Below are positions 22,656 through 31,406 of a DNA stretch of 46,235 nt, in pieces. Each line of letters opens with the position of its first letter. The stretch's first letter is position 1. The translations under genes were made by a program, and so were the position numbers. This DNA is from Ruminiclostridium sp. (GTDB lineage Bacteria > Bacillota > Clostridia > Oscillospirales > Ruminococcaceae), in NCBI GenBank assembly GCA_017395555.1, contig JAFPUE010000046.1:1-46235 (forward strand). Reading direction: 5' to 3'. Below the pieces are notes generated by a model. That model was not told where the DNA came from. It saw only the letters and a list, made by a program, of their open reading frames with translations, and did not search any database.

Positions 22656-24329
22656 TTATTTTGAGTTTTCCTCATCGTTATGTCTTATCTGCGCGCGTTT
22701 GATCTTACCGCCGAGGGTTTTCGGAAGCTCGTCAACGTATTCGATAACGCGAGGATACTTGTAAGGCGCGGTCTCACGCTTAACGTGGTTCTGCAGCTCC
22801 TTTGTAAGCTCGGGCGAAGGAGTATATCCCTTTGCGAGAACTACGGTAGCCTTTACGATCTGACCTCTGATGGGATCGGGCGCGCCGGTTATAGCGGATT
22901 CGACAACAGCAGGGTGAGTGAGCAGTGCGCTTTCAACCTCGAACGGGCCGATACGGTATCCGGAGCATTTGATAACGTCATCATTCCTGCCCACGAACCA
23001 GTAGTAACCATGAGAATCACGCCACGCGACATCGCCTGTATCGTAGTTTGCGCCGCCGAGCACCGCCTTGGTCAGATCGGGATTCTTGTAGTATCCGCAG
23101 AAAAGTCCGGTGGGATGATGCTTGTCTATATCGCACGCCATGATGCTTCCCTCTTCACCGTCTTCGGTTTCCGTGCCGTCCGGACGCAGGAGGCGGATAT
23201 TATAGAGCGGAGAAGGCTTTCCGGTTGAACCCGGTTTGGGATCTATCCACGGGAAGTTTGCGATAAGTACGGAGCCCTCGGTCTGACCGAAGCCTTCACG
23301 CATTTTCTTGCCTGTAAGCTCATAGATACGGTTGAATACCTCGGGATTAAGCGGTTCGCCGGCATTGCAGAAGTTCTCGATAGTGGAAAGGTCATACTGA
23401 GTCATATCCTCCTGCAGCATGAAGCGGTACATGGTAGGCGGAGCACAGAAAGTGGTGAGCTTGTACTTGCTGATGACCGAGAGCATATCCTTTGCATCGA
23501 ATCGCCCGGTGAAGTCATAAACGAACTGTACGGCTCCGCATATCCACTGTCCGTAGATCTTGCCCCAGCCGAATTTAGCCCAGCCGGAATCCGAAATAGA
23601 CATATGGAGCTTGTTCTCCTGCACCTGATGCCAGTACTTTGCGGTAACAATGTGACCGAGAGGGTATGTGTAGTTATGGCACACCATTTTCGGCATTCCC
23701 GTAGAGCCGGAGGTGAAATATATCAGCATTATATCGGTAGCTTTTGTAGCCTGATCGTCGGTAGGACGCTCGAATGTATCGGGATACTTTGCGATCTCGT
23801 CCTCGAAGAAATCCCAGCCGTCACGGGGTTCGGCAACGGCTATTTTCTTGCGGAGAGTTTTTATTTCGGGCGCGGCACCGTCGATCTGAGTGCGGATATA
23901 CTCGTCATCACAGGCGATAATAGCGGATATTCCCGCCATATTCCCGCGGTAGGCGATATCATGAGTGGTAAAAAGAAGGTTGCCCGGAATAAGGATGACT
24001 CCCAGCTTATGCAGAGCCGTGGCTATTACCCAGTATTCCCAGCGGCGGCGGAGAATAAGCAGAACGACGTCGCCCTTTTTAAGTCCGAGGCTGCGGAAAT
24101 AGTGGCAGGTCCGGTTCGAGAGCCTGGATATATCCGTGAATGTGAAAGTGCGCTCCTGTTTGTCGTGGCTGAGCCATAGCATAGCCTTCTTGTCGGGTTC
24201 CTGCTTTGCCCATTCGTCAACGATGTCCCAGCCAAAATTGAAATCATCGGGGATGTTTACACGGTAGTTTTCTACGAAATCCTCGTAAGAATCAAATTCT
24301 ATACGAGGAAGATAGCGGTCTAAAAGCAT
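22656..24329 (-). CDS. AMP-forming acyl-CoA synthetase
   Basis: A 557-residue ANL-superfamily enzyme. It has the phosphate loop FTSGSTGMPKM, the GFGQTEG motif, YDTGDVAW, GRNDDVIKCSGYRIGPFEVE and the C-terminal catalytic Lys region LPKTLGGKIKR. Length and motif wording are closest to medium-chain or acetate-type CoA ligases that turn a carboxylate into acyl-CoA with ATP. Substrate cannot be read from sequence. It is cotranscribed with an XRE-cupin regulator 39 bp upstream. It is not part of the NRPS operon, although it might supply activated acids. Confidence 0.9.
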   Translation of the reverse strand: MLLDRYLPRIEFDSYEDFVENYRVNIPDDFNFGWDIVDEWAKQEPDKKAMLWLSHDKQERTFTFTDISRLSNRTCHYFRSLGLKKGDVVLLILRRRWEYWVIATALHKLGVILIPGNLLFTTHDIAYRGNMAGISAIIACDDEYIRTQIDGAAPEIKTLRKKIAVAEPRDGWDFFEDEIAKYPDTFERPTDDQATKATDIMLIYFTSGSTGMPKMVCHNYTYPLGHIVTAKYWHQVQENKLHMSISDSGWAKFGWGKIYGQWICGAVQFVYDFTGRFDAKDMLSVISKYKLTTFCAPPTMYRFMLQEDMTQYDLSTIENFCNAGEPLNPEVFNRIYELTGKKMREGFGQTEGSVLIANFPWIDPKPGSTGKPSPLYNIRLLRPDGTETEDGEEGSIMACDIDKHHPTGLFCGYYKNPDLTKAVLGGANYDTGDVAWRDSHGYYWFVGRNDDVIKCSGYRIGPFEVESALLTHPAVVESAITGAPDPIRGQIVKATVVLAKGYTPSPELTKELQNHVKRETAPYKYPRVIEYVDELPKTLGGKIKRAQIRHNDEENSK

Positions 24330-24368
24330 TTTAACAAATCTCTCCTTTTTTCATATAAGTTCGGCGGA

Positions 24369-24914
24369 TCATTCGGCGATCACAGTCAGGAACCTTGCCT
24401 TGGTATCACCATGGCAGCGCTGACCGTGAGGATATGAAGGATTGAAATATACAGAATCGCCCTCTTTGAGATTGATAACCGTGTCCTCGAAGATAATATC
24501 TATGCTTCCCCTGAGAACGAGGTTGAATTCCTGTCCCGAATGAGTAACAAGCTCAGCCGGTTCGTCGGAAGGCTCAAGAGTAACAAGGAGAGGCTGCATG
24601 ATCTTGTCCGCATAGCGGAAAGCCAGATCCTTGAAGCGATAGCCGGGGAAACGGCTGACCGTCTTTCCCTGTCCGCGCCGTACTACCTGATAAGTATCTA
24701 TACGGCTTGGTTCGCCGGTAATAAGTTCGTTGAAATCAACTTTGAATTTGGTAGCGATCTCATAGATGACGCTTATCGGAAAATCTCCGTCCAGCTCATA
24801 GCCGGCATATACATCGGCAGCAATACCGAGTTCATCTGCCAGCTGTTCCTGTGTGTAATCACACACTTCACGCAATTCGCGGACACGAGCAGCAATTTCT
24901 TTGATGCTTTCCAT
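24369..24914 (-). CDS. XRE-family regulator with C-terminal cupin domain
   Basis: 181 residues from the ATG at 24914, chosen because GGAGG lies eight bases before it; a start 12 codons earlier lacks an RBS. Residues 1-65 form an HTH (REVCDYTQEQLADELGIAADVYAGYE), and residues about 105-181 a cupin (SGQEFNLVLRGSIDIIFED ... YFNPSYPHGQRCHGD). Such proteins bind a small effector in the cupin and act as local regulators. Its place upstream of an acyl-CoA synthetase in one operon is a recurring arrangement in Clostridia. Confidence 0.9.
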   Translation of the reverse strand: MESIKEIAARVRELREVCDYTQEQLADELGIAADVYAGYELDGDFPISVIYEIATKFKVDFNELITGEPSRIDTYQVVRRGQGKTVSRFPGYRFKDLAFRYADKIMQPLLVTLEPSDEPAELVTHSGQEFNLVLRGSIDIIFEDTVINLKEGDSVYFNPSYPHGQRCHGDTKARFLTVIAE

Positions 24915-24956
24915 AATGTTACCTCCATTTAAGTTATTATATTGGTACAAATATAT

Positions 24957-24985
24957 ATTATATCACAAATCGACAAAATAAGCAA
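24957..24985 (-). promoter_or_regulatory. Promoter of the XRE-cupin / acyl-CoA synthetase operon
   Basis: Minus strand: TTGCTT (24985-24980), 17-bp spacer ending TTTGTGA, TATAAT (24962-24957). The TGTG before the -10 gives an extended -10 element, which also occurs in the promoters at 41144-41172 and 45751-45779. Confidence 0.7.
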
Positions 24986-24992
24986 GACAAAA

Positions 24993-25018
24993 ATACCCGA
25001 TTTCAAGAAAATCGGGTA
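24993..25018 (-). terminator. Terminator of the 25080-27335 transporter gene
   Basis: ATACCCGATTT pairs with AAATCGGGTAT. On the minus strand the stem is followed by TTTTTGTCTTG. It lies about 60 bp past the stop codon. Confidence 0.75.
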
Positions 25019-25079
25019 TAAAATATCAGTAAATTCCAAATCTTTGTTCTGTTTTTCATAGCACGATCCGGCTCAATAC

Positions 25080-27335
25080 TCATTTTGCAGCGCGTTTTCT
25101 CTTGTCAAAGCCTATCAGAACAACCTTCAGTATCAGCGATATCACCCACGCGAGAATGAAGTAAATAACCGCTGTTGCTATCAACGGGAAGAACGCCTCA
25201 TAAGTGCGGCTTCTGATAATGTCACTCATCTTCGTGAGATCCTGTATCGCGATATAGCCCACTATCGACGTGCTTTTCAGCAGCGAAACGATCTCCTGTT
25301 TATACACGGGTATGAACCGTACTGCCGCCTGCGGGAAGATGAACTTGAAAAATGCCTGATTTTCATTGTAGCCGAGGGCAAGCGCCGCTTCACGCTGTCC
25401 GCCGTCGATGCTCTCGATGCCCGAGCGCATGATCTCGGACGCATACGCGCCGAAATTCAGAGTGAAACCGATGATCGCTACCCATACCGCTTCAAGTCCC
25501 GACTTTCCGAGAATGACATAATACAGTATCATCAGCAGTACCACTACCGGCGTGCCTTGCAGGAGCTTGACATAGATGTTGCTTATAGCGTTCGCGAGCC
25601 TGCTTCCGGTGCGTCGGAACATACACACAAGGAAGGCAAGCACAGAGCCCATCAGAGCTGACATCACAGTTATAAAGCAGGTCGTGCCGATACCTTCAAG
25701 TATCAGCTTCCAGCGGTCTTCGCGGATGAAATTCTTCTCGAAGCTGGAAACTATGCTGTCGAGGAAGCCAACGCTTCCGGCGTTCTGCGGGCTTTCAGCG
25801 CCGACTGCCGCGGTCACAAATACAACAGTGCTTCCCGATTCCTTATCGGAGAAGTAGACGCTTTCCGCGCGCTCGGCTGTTACCGAGATATTTGCCGCGG
25901 CCATATCGTATTTTTCCGCGGAGATACCCGGTATTACTGCGGAGAATGTCATCGTATCGAAATCCGGTGTATAACCGTACTCGCGGCAGAACATTGCCAC
26001 AAGCTCGATCTCGTAGCCCGTGACCTCGCCGTTGTATGTGTACTCCCACGGCGGCGTCGTACCGTCGCACGCAATGCTCAGGACTCCATTCTCGCCCGTG
26101 AAGCCTGTCAAATCAACGGACTGTTCGATCTCACCCTCTGTCCACTTTTTAAGAAGCACGTCCATTGTACCGTCGGCTTTTATCTTCTTGAGAAACGCGT
26201 TTATCTTATCGCGCAAAACCGCACCGTTTTCCGTTTTCGGGAAAGCAAACGCATAGGCGGTATCTTCCGCGGCTTCTTTAAGCCAGAACAGGTCGGGGTT
26301 TTCCGCTATCATAGTCTCTGCCTGATCCGTTGCCATCAGATAGCCGTCTATCTTTCCCGATACTGCCGCAAGCGCAAGGTCGGATGACACATCAAAATAC
26401 ATATACTCCGCATCCGGAAATACCTTCTGTGCAACGGGTTCGTAGGCGCTGCCTGTAAGTATCCCTATCTTCTTGTCGCCGAAATATGAAAGAGGGGTGT
26501 TTTCGGTGACAGTGCTGTTTCCTTTTACAACAAAAGCAATATAGTTGGATGTATAACTGTCGGAGAAGTACACACTTTCCGCACGTTCCTCGGTAACGGT
26601 GATATTAGCTCCCGCAAAGTCGTAAGTAGAGGACGCAAGCGCGGGTATCAGCGCTCCGAAATCCATAATTTCTATTTCAAGACCATAACCGTATTTCTCG
26701 CAGAAGCTGTACGCCAGCTCAATATCGAGACCGACTTTTTTTCCGTCCGTTATATATGTATATGGCTCGTAAGTACCGGTCGTAGCCATTCTGAGAGTGC
26801 CGTTCCTGCCTGAAAGTTCAGGTATATCCATTGTATGTGAGCCGCCGGATGACAACCATTTGTTTAGAAGCGCTTCAAGAGTTCCGTCCGAGCTGATACC
26901 GGAAAGGAATTCATTGAACTCATCACGCAGTGCTCCTCCTTTATCGGTTTTCGGGAAAGCAAAAGCTACGTCTGTCTTTGCCGACGATCCGCTGAGTATC
27001 TTAAGCCCGGTATTTTCTTCAATAAGTCTCTCCGCCTGTACATCAGAGCTGGCAAAGCCGTCTATTTTGCCTGCGGATACAGCAGCGACCATATCGGAGG
27101 CTTTTTCAAAAAATGATATTTTTGTGTCAGGCATATTCTTTTCTATGAAGCTTTCGTAAACGCTTCCTATCATAACGCCGATGTTTTTGTCCTTCAGATC
27201 GTCAAGCGACATGTATTCGTGTTTTCCGGAAGCCTCATTCTCTGAAGACACTAGCGCAACCATTATCCCTCCCGCTATCAGAAGCATAATGACCGCTATG
27301 ATTATAAAATCGACTTTCTTTGTGTTCCTCCGCAT
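25080..27335 (-). CDS. Amino-acid-type ABC permease with half-offset concatenated substrate-binding domains (751 aa)
   Basis: An N-terminal membrane anchor (9-30) is followed by three receptor segments. Residues 42-163 match only the second half of a GlnH-like binding protein (SLDDLKDKNIGV ... AFAFPKT ... GTLEALLNKW). Residues 178-402 are a complete domain. Residues 417-510 match only the first half (VLSIACDGTTPPWEY ... YDMAAANISVTAERAESVYFSD). A HisM/GlnP-type permease domain (525-751) ends the protein, with GFTLNFGAYASEIMRSGIES and the ATPase-coupling loop EAALALGY. Two halves plus one whole equal two binding domains in a permuted order. No ATPase gene lies nearby. Expected role: import or sensing of an amino acid or similar solute. 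It is paralogous to 34963-38031. Confidence 0.93.
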   Translation of the reverse strand: MRRNTKKVDFIIIAVIMLLIAGGIMVALVSSENEASGKHEYMSLDDLKDKNIGVMIGSVYESFIEKNMPDTKISFFEKASDMVAAVSAGKIDGFASSDVQAERLIEENTGLKILSGSSAKTDVAFAFPKTDKGGALRDEFNEFLSGISSDGTLEALLNKWLSSGGSHTMDIPELSGRNGTLRMATTGTYEPYTYITDGKKVGLDIELAYSFCEKYGYGLEIEIMDFGALIPALASSTYDFAGANITVTEERAESVYFSDSYTSNYIAFVVKGNSTVTENTPLSYFGDKKIGILTGSAYEPVAQKVFPDAEYMYFDVSSDLALAAVSGKIDGYLMATDQAETMIAENPDLFWLKEAAEDTAYAFAFPKTENGAVLRDKINAFLKKIKADGTMDVLLKKWTEGEIEQSVDLTGFTGENGVLSIACDGTTPPWEYTYNGEVTGYEIELVAMFCREYGYTPDFDTMTFSAVIPGISAEKYDMAAANISVTAERAESVYFSDKESGSTVVFVTAAVGAESPQNAGSVGFLDSIVSSFEKNFIREDRWKLILEGIGTTCFITVMSALMGSVLAFLVCMFRRTGSRLANAISNIYVKLLQGTPVVVLLMILYYVILGKSGLEAVWVAIIGFTLNFGAYASEIMRSGIESIDGGQREAALALGYNENQAFFKFIFPQAAVRFIPVYKQEIVSLLKSTSIVGYIAIQDLTKMSDIIRSRTYEAFFPLIATAVIYFILAWVISLILKVVLIGFDKRKRAAK

Positions 27336-27429
27336 ATCATGTTCCTCCTGCCCTATGCGTTTTCAAAGGCAATTATTCCGATCACCGATAACGCTGAATT
27401 TTCATAAATATACGTATTTATCATTTTTT

Positions 27430-27458
27430 ATTATAGCACCAATATACTGAACAGTCAA
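27430..27458 (-). promoter_or_regulatory. Promoter of the 751-aa transporter gene (shared P1 sequence)
   Basis: Minus strand: TTGACT (27458-27453), 17-bp spacer, TATAAT (27435-27430) with TGC before the -10. Over 31 bases it differs at only four positions from the promoter at 33882-33910. The leader is about 90 nt. Confidence 0.8.
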
Positions 27459-27469
27459 TAATACTGGTG

Positions 27470-27557
27470 CAAGTCAAGGAAAATTTGGTCAATATGACAG
27501 AAAAGATGCAGGCAAGACAAATGCAAAAGCGTCAGCCGTGCTTTGTGCGGTATTGCC
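27470..27557. repeat. Degraded copy 4 of the MITE-like repeat
   Basis: GCAAGTCAAGGAAAATTT, ATGACAGAAAAGATGCAGGC and the exact terminal GTGCGGTATTGCC (27545-27557) follow the order of copy 1. It abuts the P1 promoter and lies in the divergent gap between the transporter gene and the next plus-strand gene. Confidence 0.6.
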
Positions 27558-27701
27558 TTTATACTGCCGCGGAAATCCTGCAAAAACAGTGAGTTTTCAA
27601 TATCCATTTACACAGCATCGGCTTTTCTGCATTCTCACAGTCGAAGTACAAATACATTATATCACAATATTCAGCATATTTCAAGATGATTGCGCGTTAT
27701 A

Positions 27702-27730
27702 TTGACTTTATCGGCACAATATGGTAAAAT
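27702..27730 (+). promoter_or_regulatory. Promoter of the gene at 27863
   Basis: TTGACT (27702-27707), 17-bp spacer, TAAAAT (27725-27730). Start near 27737 gives a leader of about 126 nt. Confidence 0.65.
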
Positions 27731-27862
27731 ATATTACAGATATGTTTGTAATCACGAAGGTCATTTCCATAACAGACCGCCGCGAATACTGCACAGAACA
27801 ATTCCGCAAAGCACAGGACAGCACAAATACTATCTCCGGGAGAGTATGGAGGAATATTAACT

Positions 27863-28519
27863 ATGAGCCTGCTTTTAGATGAGTACATTGTAAAATATAA
27901 TGAAAAGAGTATCGGATATTATTACATCTATGATGACAACTCGGTATCCTTCAGCCTTAATTGGGGAAGTCCGTGGGATATAGAGGAAGAATTGAAAGAA
28001 CTTGGTTTACATAAAGAATACAGAGGGAAAAAGCCCCCTGCAATTTTTCACAAAATGATAAACGACGAAAACCGTGTACCGGGAAGAAAGCGTATCATAT
28101 ACCGCAAAGGGCTTTTAACATTTGAACGGCAGCCAAAGGAAACGGATGAGCGATTCTCGGTATATCAGCGTTCCGCAGATGAGGGAGCGCCGGATTACTC
28201 TCCGCTGCCGCATGACGCACCTCATTACGAGGGCGAGAAAACTCCGGAGGGAATGCGGGAATGGTGTTCGTGGTACGCTTTTAACAAAATGGACGACGGC
28301 ACATATCAGGCAGAGCTCGATGAAGCGTGGTGGTGGGGCGGCGGACACAATGACGGCGGCACTATACGGCGTGAAATACCGGAGGAATGGTTTGATCTCC
28401 CTTATGATGATTTTCTGAAAGAATTAGTCAGGATCGTATCTGCCGCGCACTATGGATTTACCCCCGAACTGCTCAAAGAAAGAGCAGGATTAAAAGAATT
28501 TTTCGGATATGGAGAATAA
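27863..28519 (+). CDS. Protein of unknown function
   Basis: 218 residues behind GGAGG (27849-27853), with no signal peptide or membrane helix, so probably cytoplasmic. It is rich in Trp, Tyr and acidic residues, with a distinctive EAWWWGGGHNDGGTI stretch and CSWYAFNKMDD. The pattern recalls small soluble proteins of the immunity or SMI1-like kind only vaguely, and I do not assign a family. It is monocistronic, with its own promoter and a terminator at 28535. Its neighbours give no hint of function. Confidence 0.75.
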   Translation: MSLLLDEYIVKYNEKSIGYYYIYDDNSVSFSLNWGSPWDIEEELKELGLHKEYRGKKPPAIFHKMINDENRVPGRKRIIYRKGLLTFERQPKETDERFSVYQRSADEGAPDYSPLPHDAPHYEGEKTPEGMREWCSWYAFNKMDDGTYQAELDEAWWWGGGHNDGGTIRREIPEEWFDLPYDDFLKELVRIVSAAHYGFTPELLKERAGLKEFFGYGE

Positions 28520-28534
28520 ACAGCAGAACTTTAA

Positions 28535-28566
28535 GTCCTCGGCAGAAATGCCGGGGACCCTTTTTA
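28535..28566 (+). terminator. Rho-independent terminator
   Basis: GTCCTCGGCA pairs with TGCCGGGGAC around a GAAA tetraloop, followed by CCTTTTT. Confidence 0.85.
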
Positions 28567-28692
28567 TGCCACACTCTCCCTTTGACCGCAGCTGTATGAG
28601 ATCAGGCACGGCACTTATCCGGGAGTCCGGACAGAGGGACCCCTCCTGTCCATGCGCGCGAGCATTACCGTGCGCCGGTTTTAATTTTATTG

Positions 28693-28721
28693 TTGCATCT
28701 GCAATAAAAATGATGTATAAT
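28693..28721 (+). promoter_or_regulatory. Promoter of the ECF sigma / anti-sigma pair
   Basis: TTGCAT (28693-28698), 17-bp spacer, TATAAT (28716-28721). It looks like a housekeeping promoter; no separate ECF-type autoregulatory site was recognised. A hairpin (GGACAG...CTGTCC, 28629-28651) lies just upstream. Confidence 0.65.
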
Positions 28722-28819
28722 ATTGTTGATAATGCCGAATATTGTATTTTGAGGTATCGTTTGCCCTTTCTCAATTGTTTTATATTCAGAAAGCGCTTTC
28801 ACATAAGGAGAAGAACCAG

Positions 28820-29296
28820 ATGTCCGGAAATGAATTGAAACGGTATGTGGAGCTGTACCGCACCAGCGTCACGAATGCAGCTTTGTTTATCGTGAAGAAT
28901 CCCGCAGACGCGGAGGATATAGTGCAGGACGTTTTCCTGAAACTGTACATACACACCGGCGAGTTCAAAAATGACGAGCACGTCAGGGCGTGGCTGCTTC
29001 GCTGTGCGATAAACGGCAGTCTGAACCTTGTACGGTCAGGCTGGCATAAGAACTCTGTTTCTCTCGACAGCATAAAAGAACTGCCGGATAATAATCCCGA
29101 AACCGGCAGCGAGATAAGAAATGCGATGATGTCACTTGACCCGAAGCTGCGCGCCGTGTTGTATCTCCACTATTTTGAGGGATATACGGACGAAGAAACG
29201 GCGAAGATGACCGGCATAAGCACGGCGGCTGTAAAAGGGCGGCTCAGACGCGGGCGTGATAAGCTGCGGAACCTTATTGAAAATGAAAGGGGCTGA
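28820..29296 (+). CDS. ECF-type RNA polymerase sigma factor
   Basis: 158 residues from the ATG at 28820 (AAGGAG 9 bases upstream); longer in-frame starts lack an RBS. Region 2 reads ALFIVKNPADAEDIVQDVFLKLY and region 4 reads LRAVLYLHYFEGYTDEETAK then GISTAAVKGRLRRGRDKLR, both typical of ECF sigma factors. The next gene follows after 4 bp and encodes the likely anti-sigma partner. It directs RNA polymerase to a stress or envelope regulon. Confidence 0.93.
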   Translation: MSGNELKRYVELYRTSVTNAALFIVKNPADAEDIVQDVFLKLYIHTGEFKNDEHVRAWLLRCAINGSLNLVRSGWHKNSVSLDSIKELPDNNPETGSEIRNAMMSLDPKLRAVLYLHYFEGYTDEETAKMTGISTAAVKGRLRRGRDKLRNLIENERG

Positions 29297-29300
29297 TCGA

Positions 29301-31046
29301 ATGGAATACAAAAAAGCAATAAACGATACTATCAATGAATTGAAAGGCTCTTTTCGTCCCGCAGACGATGACGAACTCGTAAGGGCGGTGCAAGAAAGGG
29401 CTGAAAGAATGAACGATAAAAACGAAAATATAAGGCAAGGCAGTTTCATGGAGATATCTTCGGAATACGCCGAGCCGAAAAAGTCACACAAGGTACTCAA
29501 CGTGTTCTTGGGAATAGCAGGAACAGCCGCAGTGCTTGCAGGCGCGGTTTTCGGGCTTAACTGGCTGAATGAGCACGGCGGGCTGAAAGAGCGTGAAATC
29601 GAAACAAGCGCGGGAGCGGGCTATTCGTCAAATGCCGAAACGACTACCGCTGCCGCGAAAGGTTTTGACTACATTTTTCAGTCATACAGCAGTAACGGGA
29701 GCGGATATGTAAATATTGATCAGAGATACTGTGTCGGCGATGATCTCACCGTTCATCTGAAAGGATACAGGTTTGACGGAACACTGGCAAGGATATATTA
29801 CGATCTTATTTACAAAGATGAGATCGTTGACGGGCTTTCGTCCATGCCGATACGCCCAAAGGACAGCGACATCGGACACTTTGAAAACTGCCAATTTGGC
29901 GGCGGCGGAACACTGTTTTCATGCTTTGTGAATTACCGGTTTGATACACCCTCCGAGTCGGCAGAGGTAGAATTCGGCTATACCGATGACCCGCAGAGTG
30001 ATATTTTCTCGCTTACTATGTACAAGAGCACCGATATGATCGACGAGCCTGCCGTAACGACAGCAATTTATATGACGACTCCCCCTGTTGAAGCTACGAC
30101 AGTGACTGCTGTCATTCCCGACGGCTCCGACGCTGACGAAAAAACTACGTCGGGCGATGAAATGGAAAAGGCGCACGAAGCGGAGCTTAAAGAACTCAAT
30201 GATATGAAAGCATATTACGAACATGGGTTTGAAATATATGAGGCTGCAAAAAAGATGATAGCGCTTGAAATTGCGTCGCTGAATCAAAGAAAAGAAACGC
30301 TTATGTCGGAGCTTGCCGAGCTTCAGTCTCTCGGTAAAGATACAGGGACTCTCGAACAGGATATAAAGAGTGTAGAGGAAGATATCCGCAAGCAGGAGAT
30401 CGTGCTTGAATCATACAGCTCGGAAACCGAAAATATTTATGACAAGCTCGGTGCCGTAAAGCTTAAAATTATGAAGATCGAAGCCGAGATGAAAAATCAT
30501 ATATTCTATGAGATCGGCGACGATGAAACGGAAGATAGTGAAGAAACGACAGCAATGATGAATGCTCCGGATGAAACATCACGCACCGGCTATTACGAAG
30601 GCGAAGAAGCCCTCAACATCCTGAAACAGTACGCGGGCAATGATTACTGCTACCCGCTGGAGAACTGTACGAAAGACGTGATAAACTACCGCACGCACGA
30701 CGAATGGACAGGCGATACAAGCACAGACTATCGTTTCAATATTCCCGCCGAGGAGGGCGAGCCGATACTTGCGGTAACGGGCGGCACCGTGATCGAAACA
30801 AATTCGCGGAATGTCCCCGGACAGAGCGAGGGTATTTACATCACGATACAGGCTGCCGACGGACGAAAGTGGAGATACAGCCACCTGAGCGACTATTACG
30901 TCAGCGAGGGCGACACCGTTAAAGCCGGCGACAGAATAGCCGCAGTCGGAGCGACGGGCTGGTGTACGGGTCCGCTGGTGTGCATATCCTTCCCCGACAG
31001 CGAGGTAATTGACCCTGCGAATGATACAAATAACACTGCCGGATAA
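29301..31046 (+). CDS. Putative membrane anti-sigma factor with coiled coil and degenerate LytM (M23-like) domain
   Basis: 581 residues from the ATG at 29301. The cytoplasmic N-terminus (1-63) could hold the sigma factor. One membrane helix (65-88) leads to an extracytoplasmic beta-rich region (95-270), a Glu/Lys-rich coiled coil (about 288-400) and a C-terminal LytM/M23-type fold (about 447-567) with PILAVTGGTVIE and YVSEGDTVKAGDRIAAVGATG. The zinc ligands of active M23 peptidases are absent: TDYRF replaces the H-x-x-x-D site, and TGPLVCISF replaces TGPHLHF. It is therefore probably a peptidoglycan- or partner-binding sensor, not an enzyme. The coiled coil plus dead LytM layout recalls EnvC-like regulators. 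Confidence 0.85.
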   Translation: MEYKKAINDTINELKGSFRPADDDELVRAVQERAERMNDKNENIRQGSFMEISSEYAEPKKSHKVLNVFLGIAGTAAVLAGAVFGLNWLNEHGGLKEREIETSAGAGYSSNAETTTAAAKGFDYIFQSYSSNGSGYVNIDQRYCVGDDLTVHLKGYRFDGTLARIYYDLIYKDEIVDGLSSMPIRPKDSDIGHFENCQFGGGGTLFSCFVNYRFDTPSESAEVEFGYTDDPQSDIFSLTMYKSTDMIDEPAVTTAIYMTTPPVEATTVTAVIPDGSDADEKTTSGDEMEKAHEAELKELNDMKAYYEHGFEIYEAAKKMIALEIASLNQRKETLMSELAELQSLGKDTGTLEQDIKSVEEDIRKQEIVLESYSSETENIYDKLGAVKLKIMKIEAEMKNHIFYEIGDDETEDSEETTAMMNAPDETSRTGYYEGEEALNILKQYAGNDYCYPLENCTKDVINYRTHDEWTGDTSTDYRFNIPAEEGEPILAVTGGTVIETNSRNVPGQSEGIYITIQAADGRKWRYSHLSDYYVSEGDTVKAGDRIAAVGATGWCTGPLVCISFPDSEVIDPANDTNNTAG

Positions 31047-31083
31047 CATTACCCCGTATCGCCTATAATCAGACAAACACAAA

Positions 31084-31116
31084 AGCTCCCTATCGTAAAA
31101 TTTACGACAGGGAGCT
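31084..31116. terminator. Convergent terminator
   Basis: AGCTCCCT-A-TCGTAAA pairs with TTTACGA-C-AGGGAGCT. T-rich sequence follows on the minus strand (TTTTGTGTTTG), less so on the plus strand. The following 290 bp (31117-31406) are AT-rich, and I see no gene or clear element in them. Confidence 0.75.
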
Positions 31117-31406
31117 CTGTTATTACCCGCAGGATGCCTTAACCATGGTATTTGTTAAGCATTATGTTCTTATTGTTATCTTCCCGGTAACATTTGATTA
31201 ACATCTGCTTTATAACTTGTTTTTTTACAAAACTCAAAACATATTATCGTGCATTTCAACAGACAAGTAATATTGCATAAAACAAGCGCTTTATTATTGC
31301 AATACGCACAACGATCTGATGGAATAGTATGCAGCTGTTATTATTTCAGTTCATCGGTTCGGTGTAATTGCTTGTTTATGTCCATTCCACCATATAATCC
31401 GATCAA

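Noticed and set aside
30640-31000. Active M23 endopeptidase
   Set aside because: None of the zinc-binding residues of the family is present.
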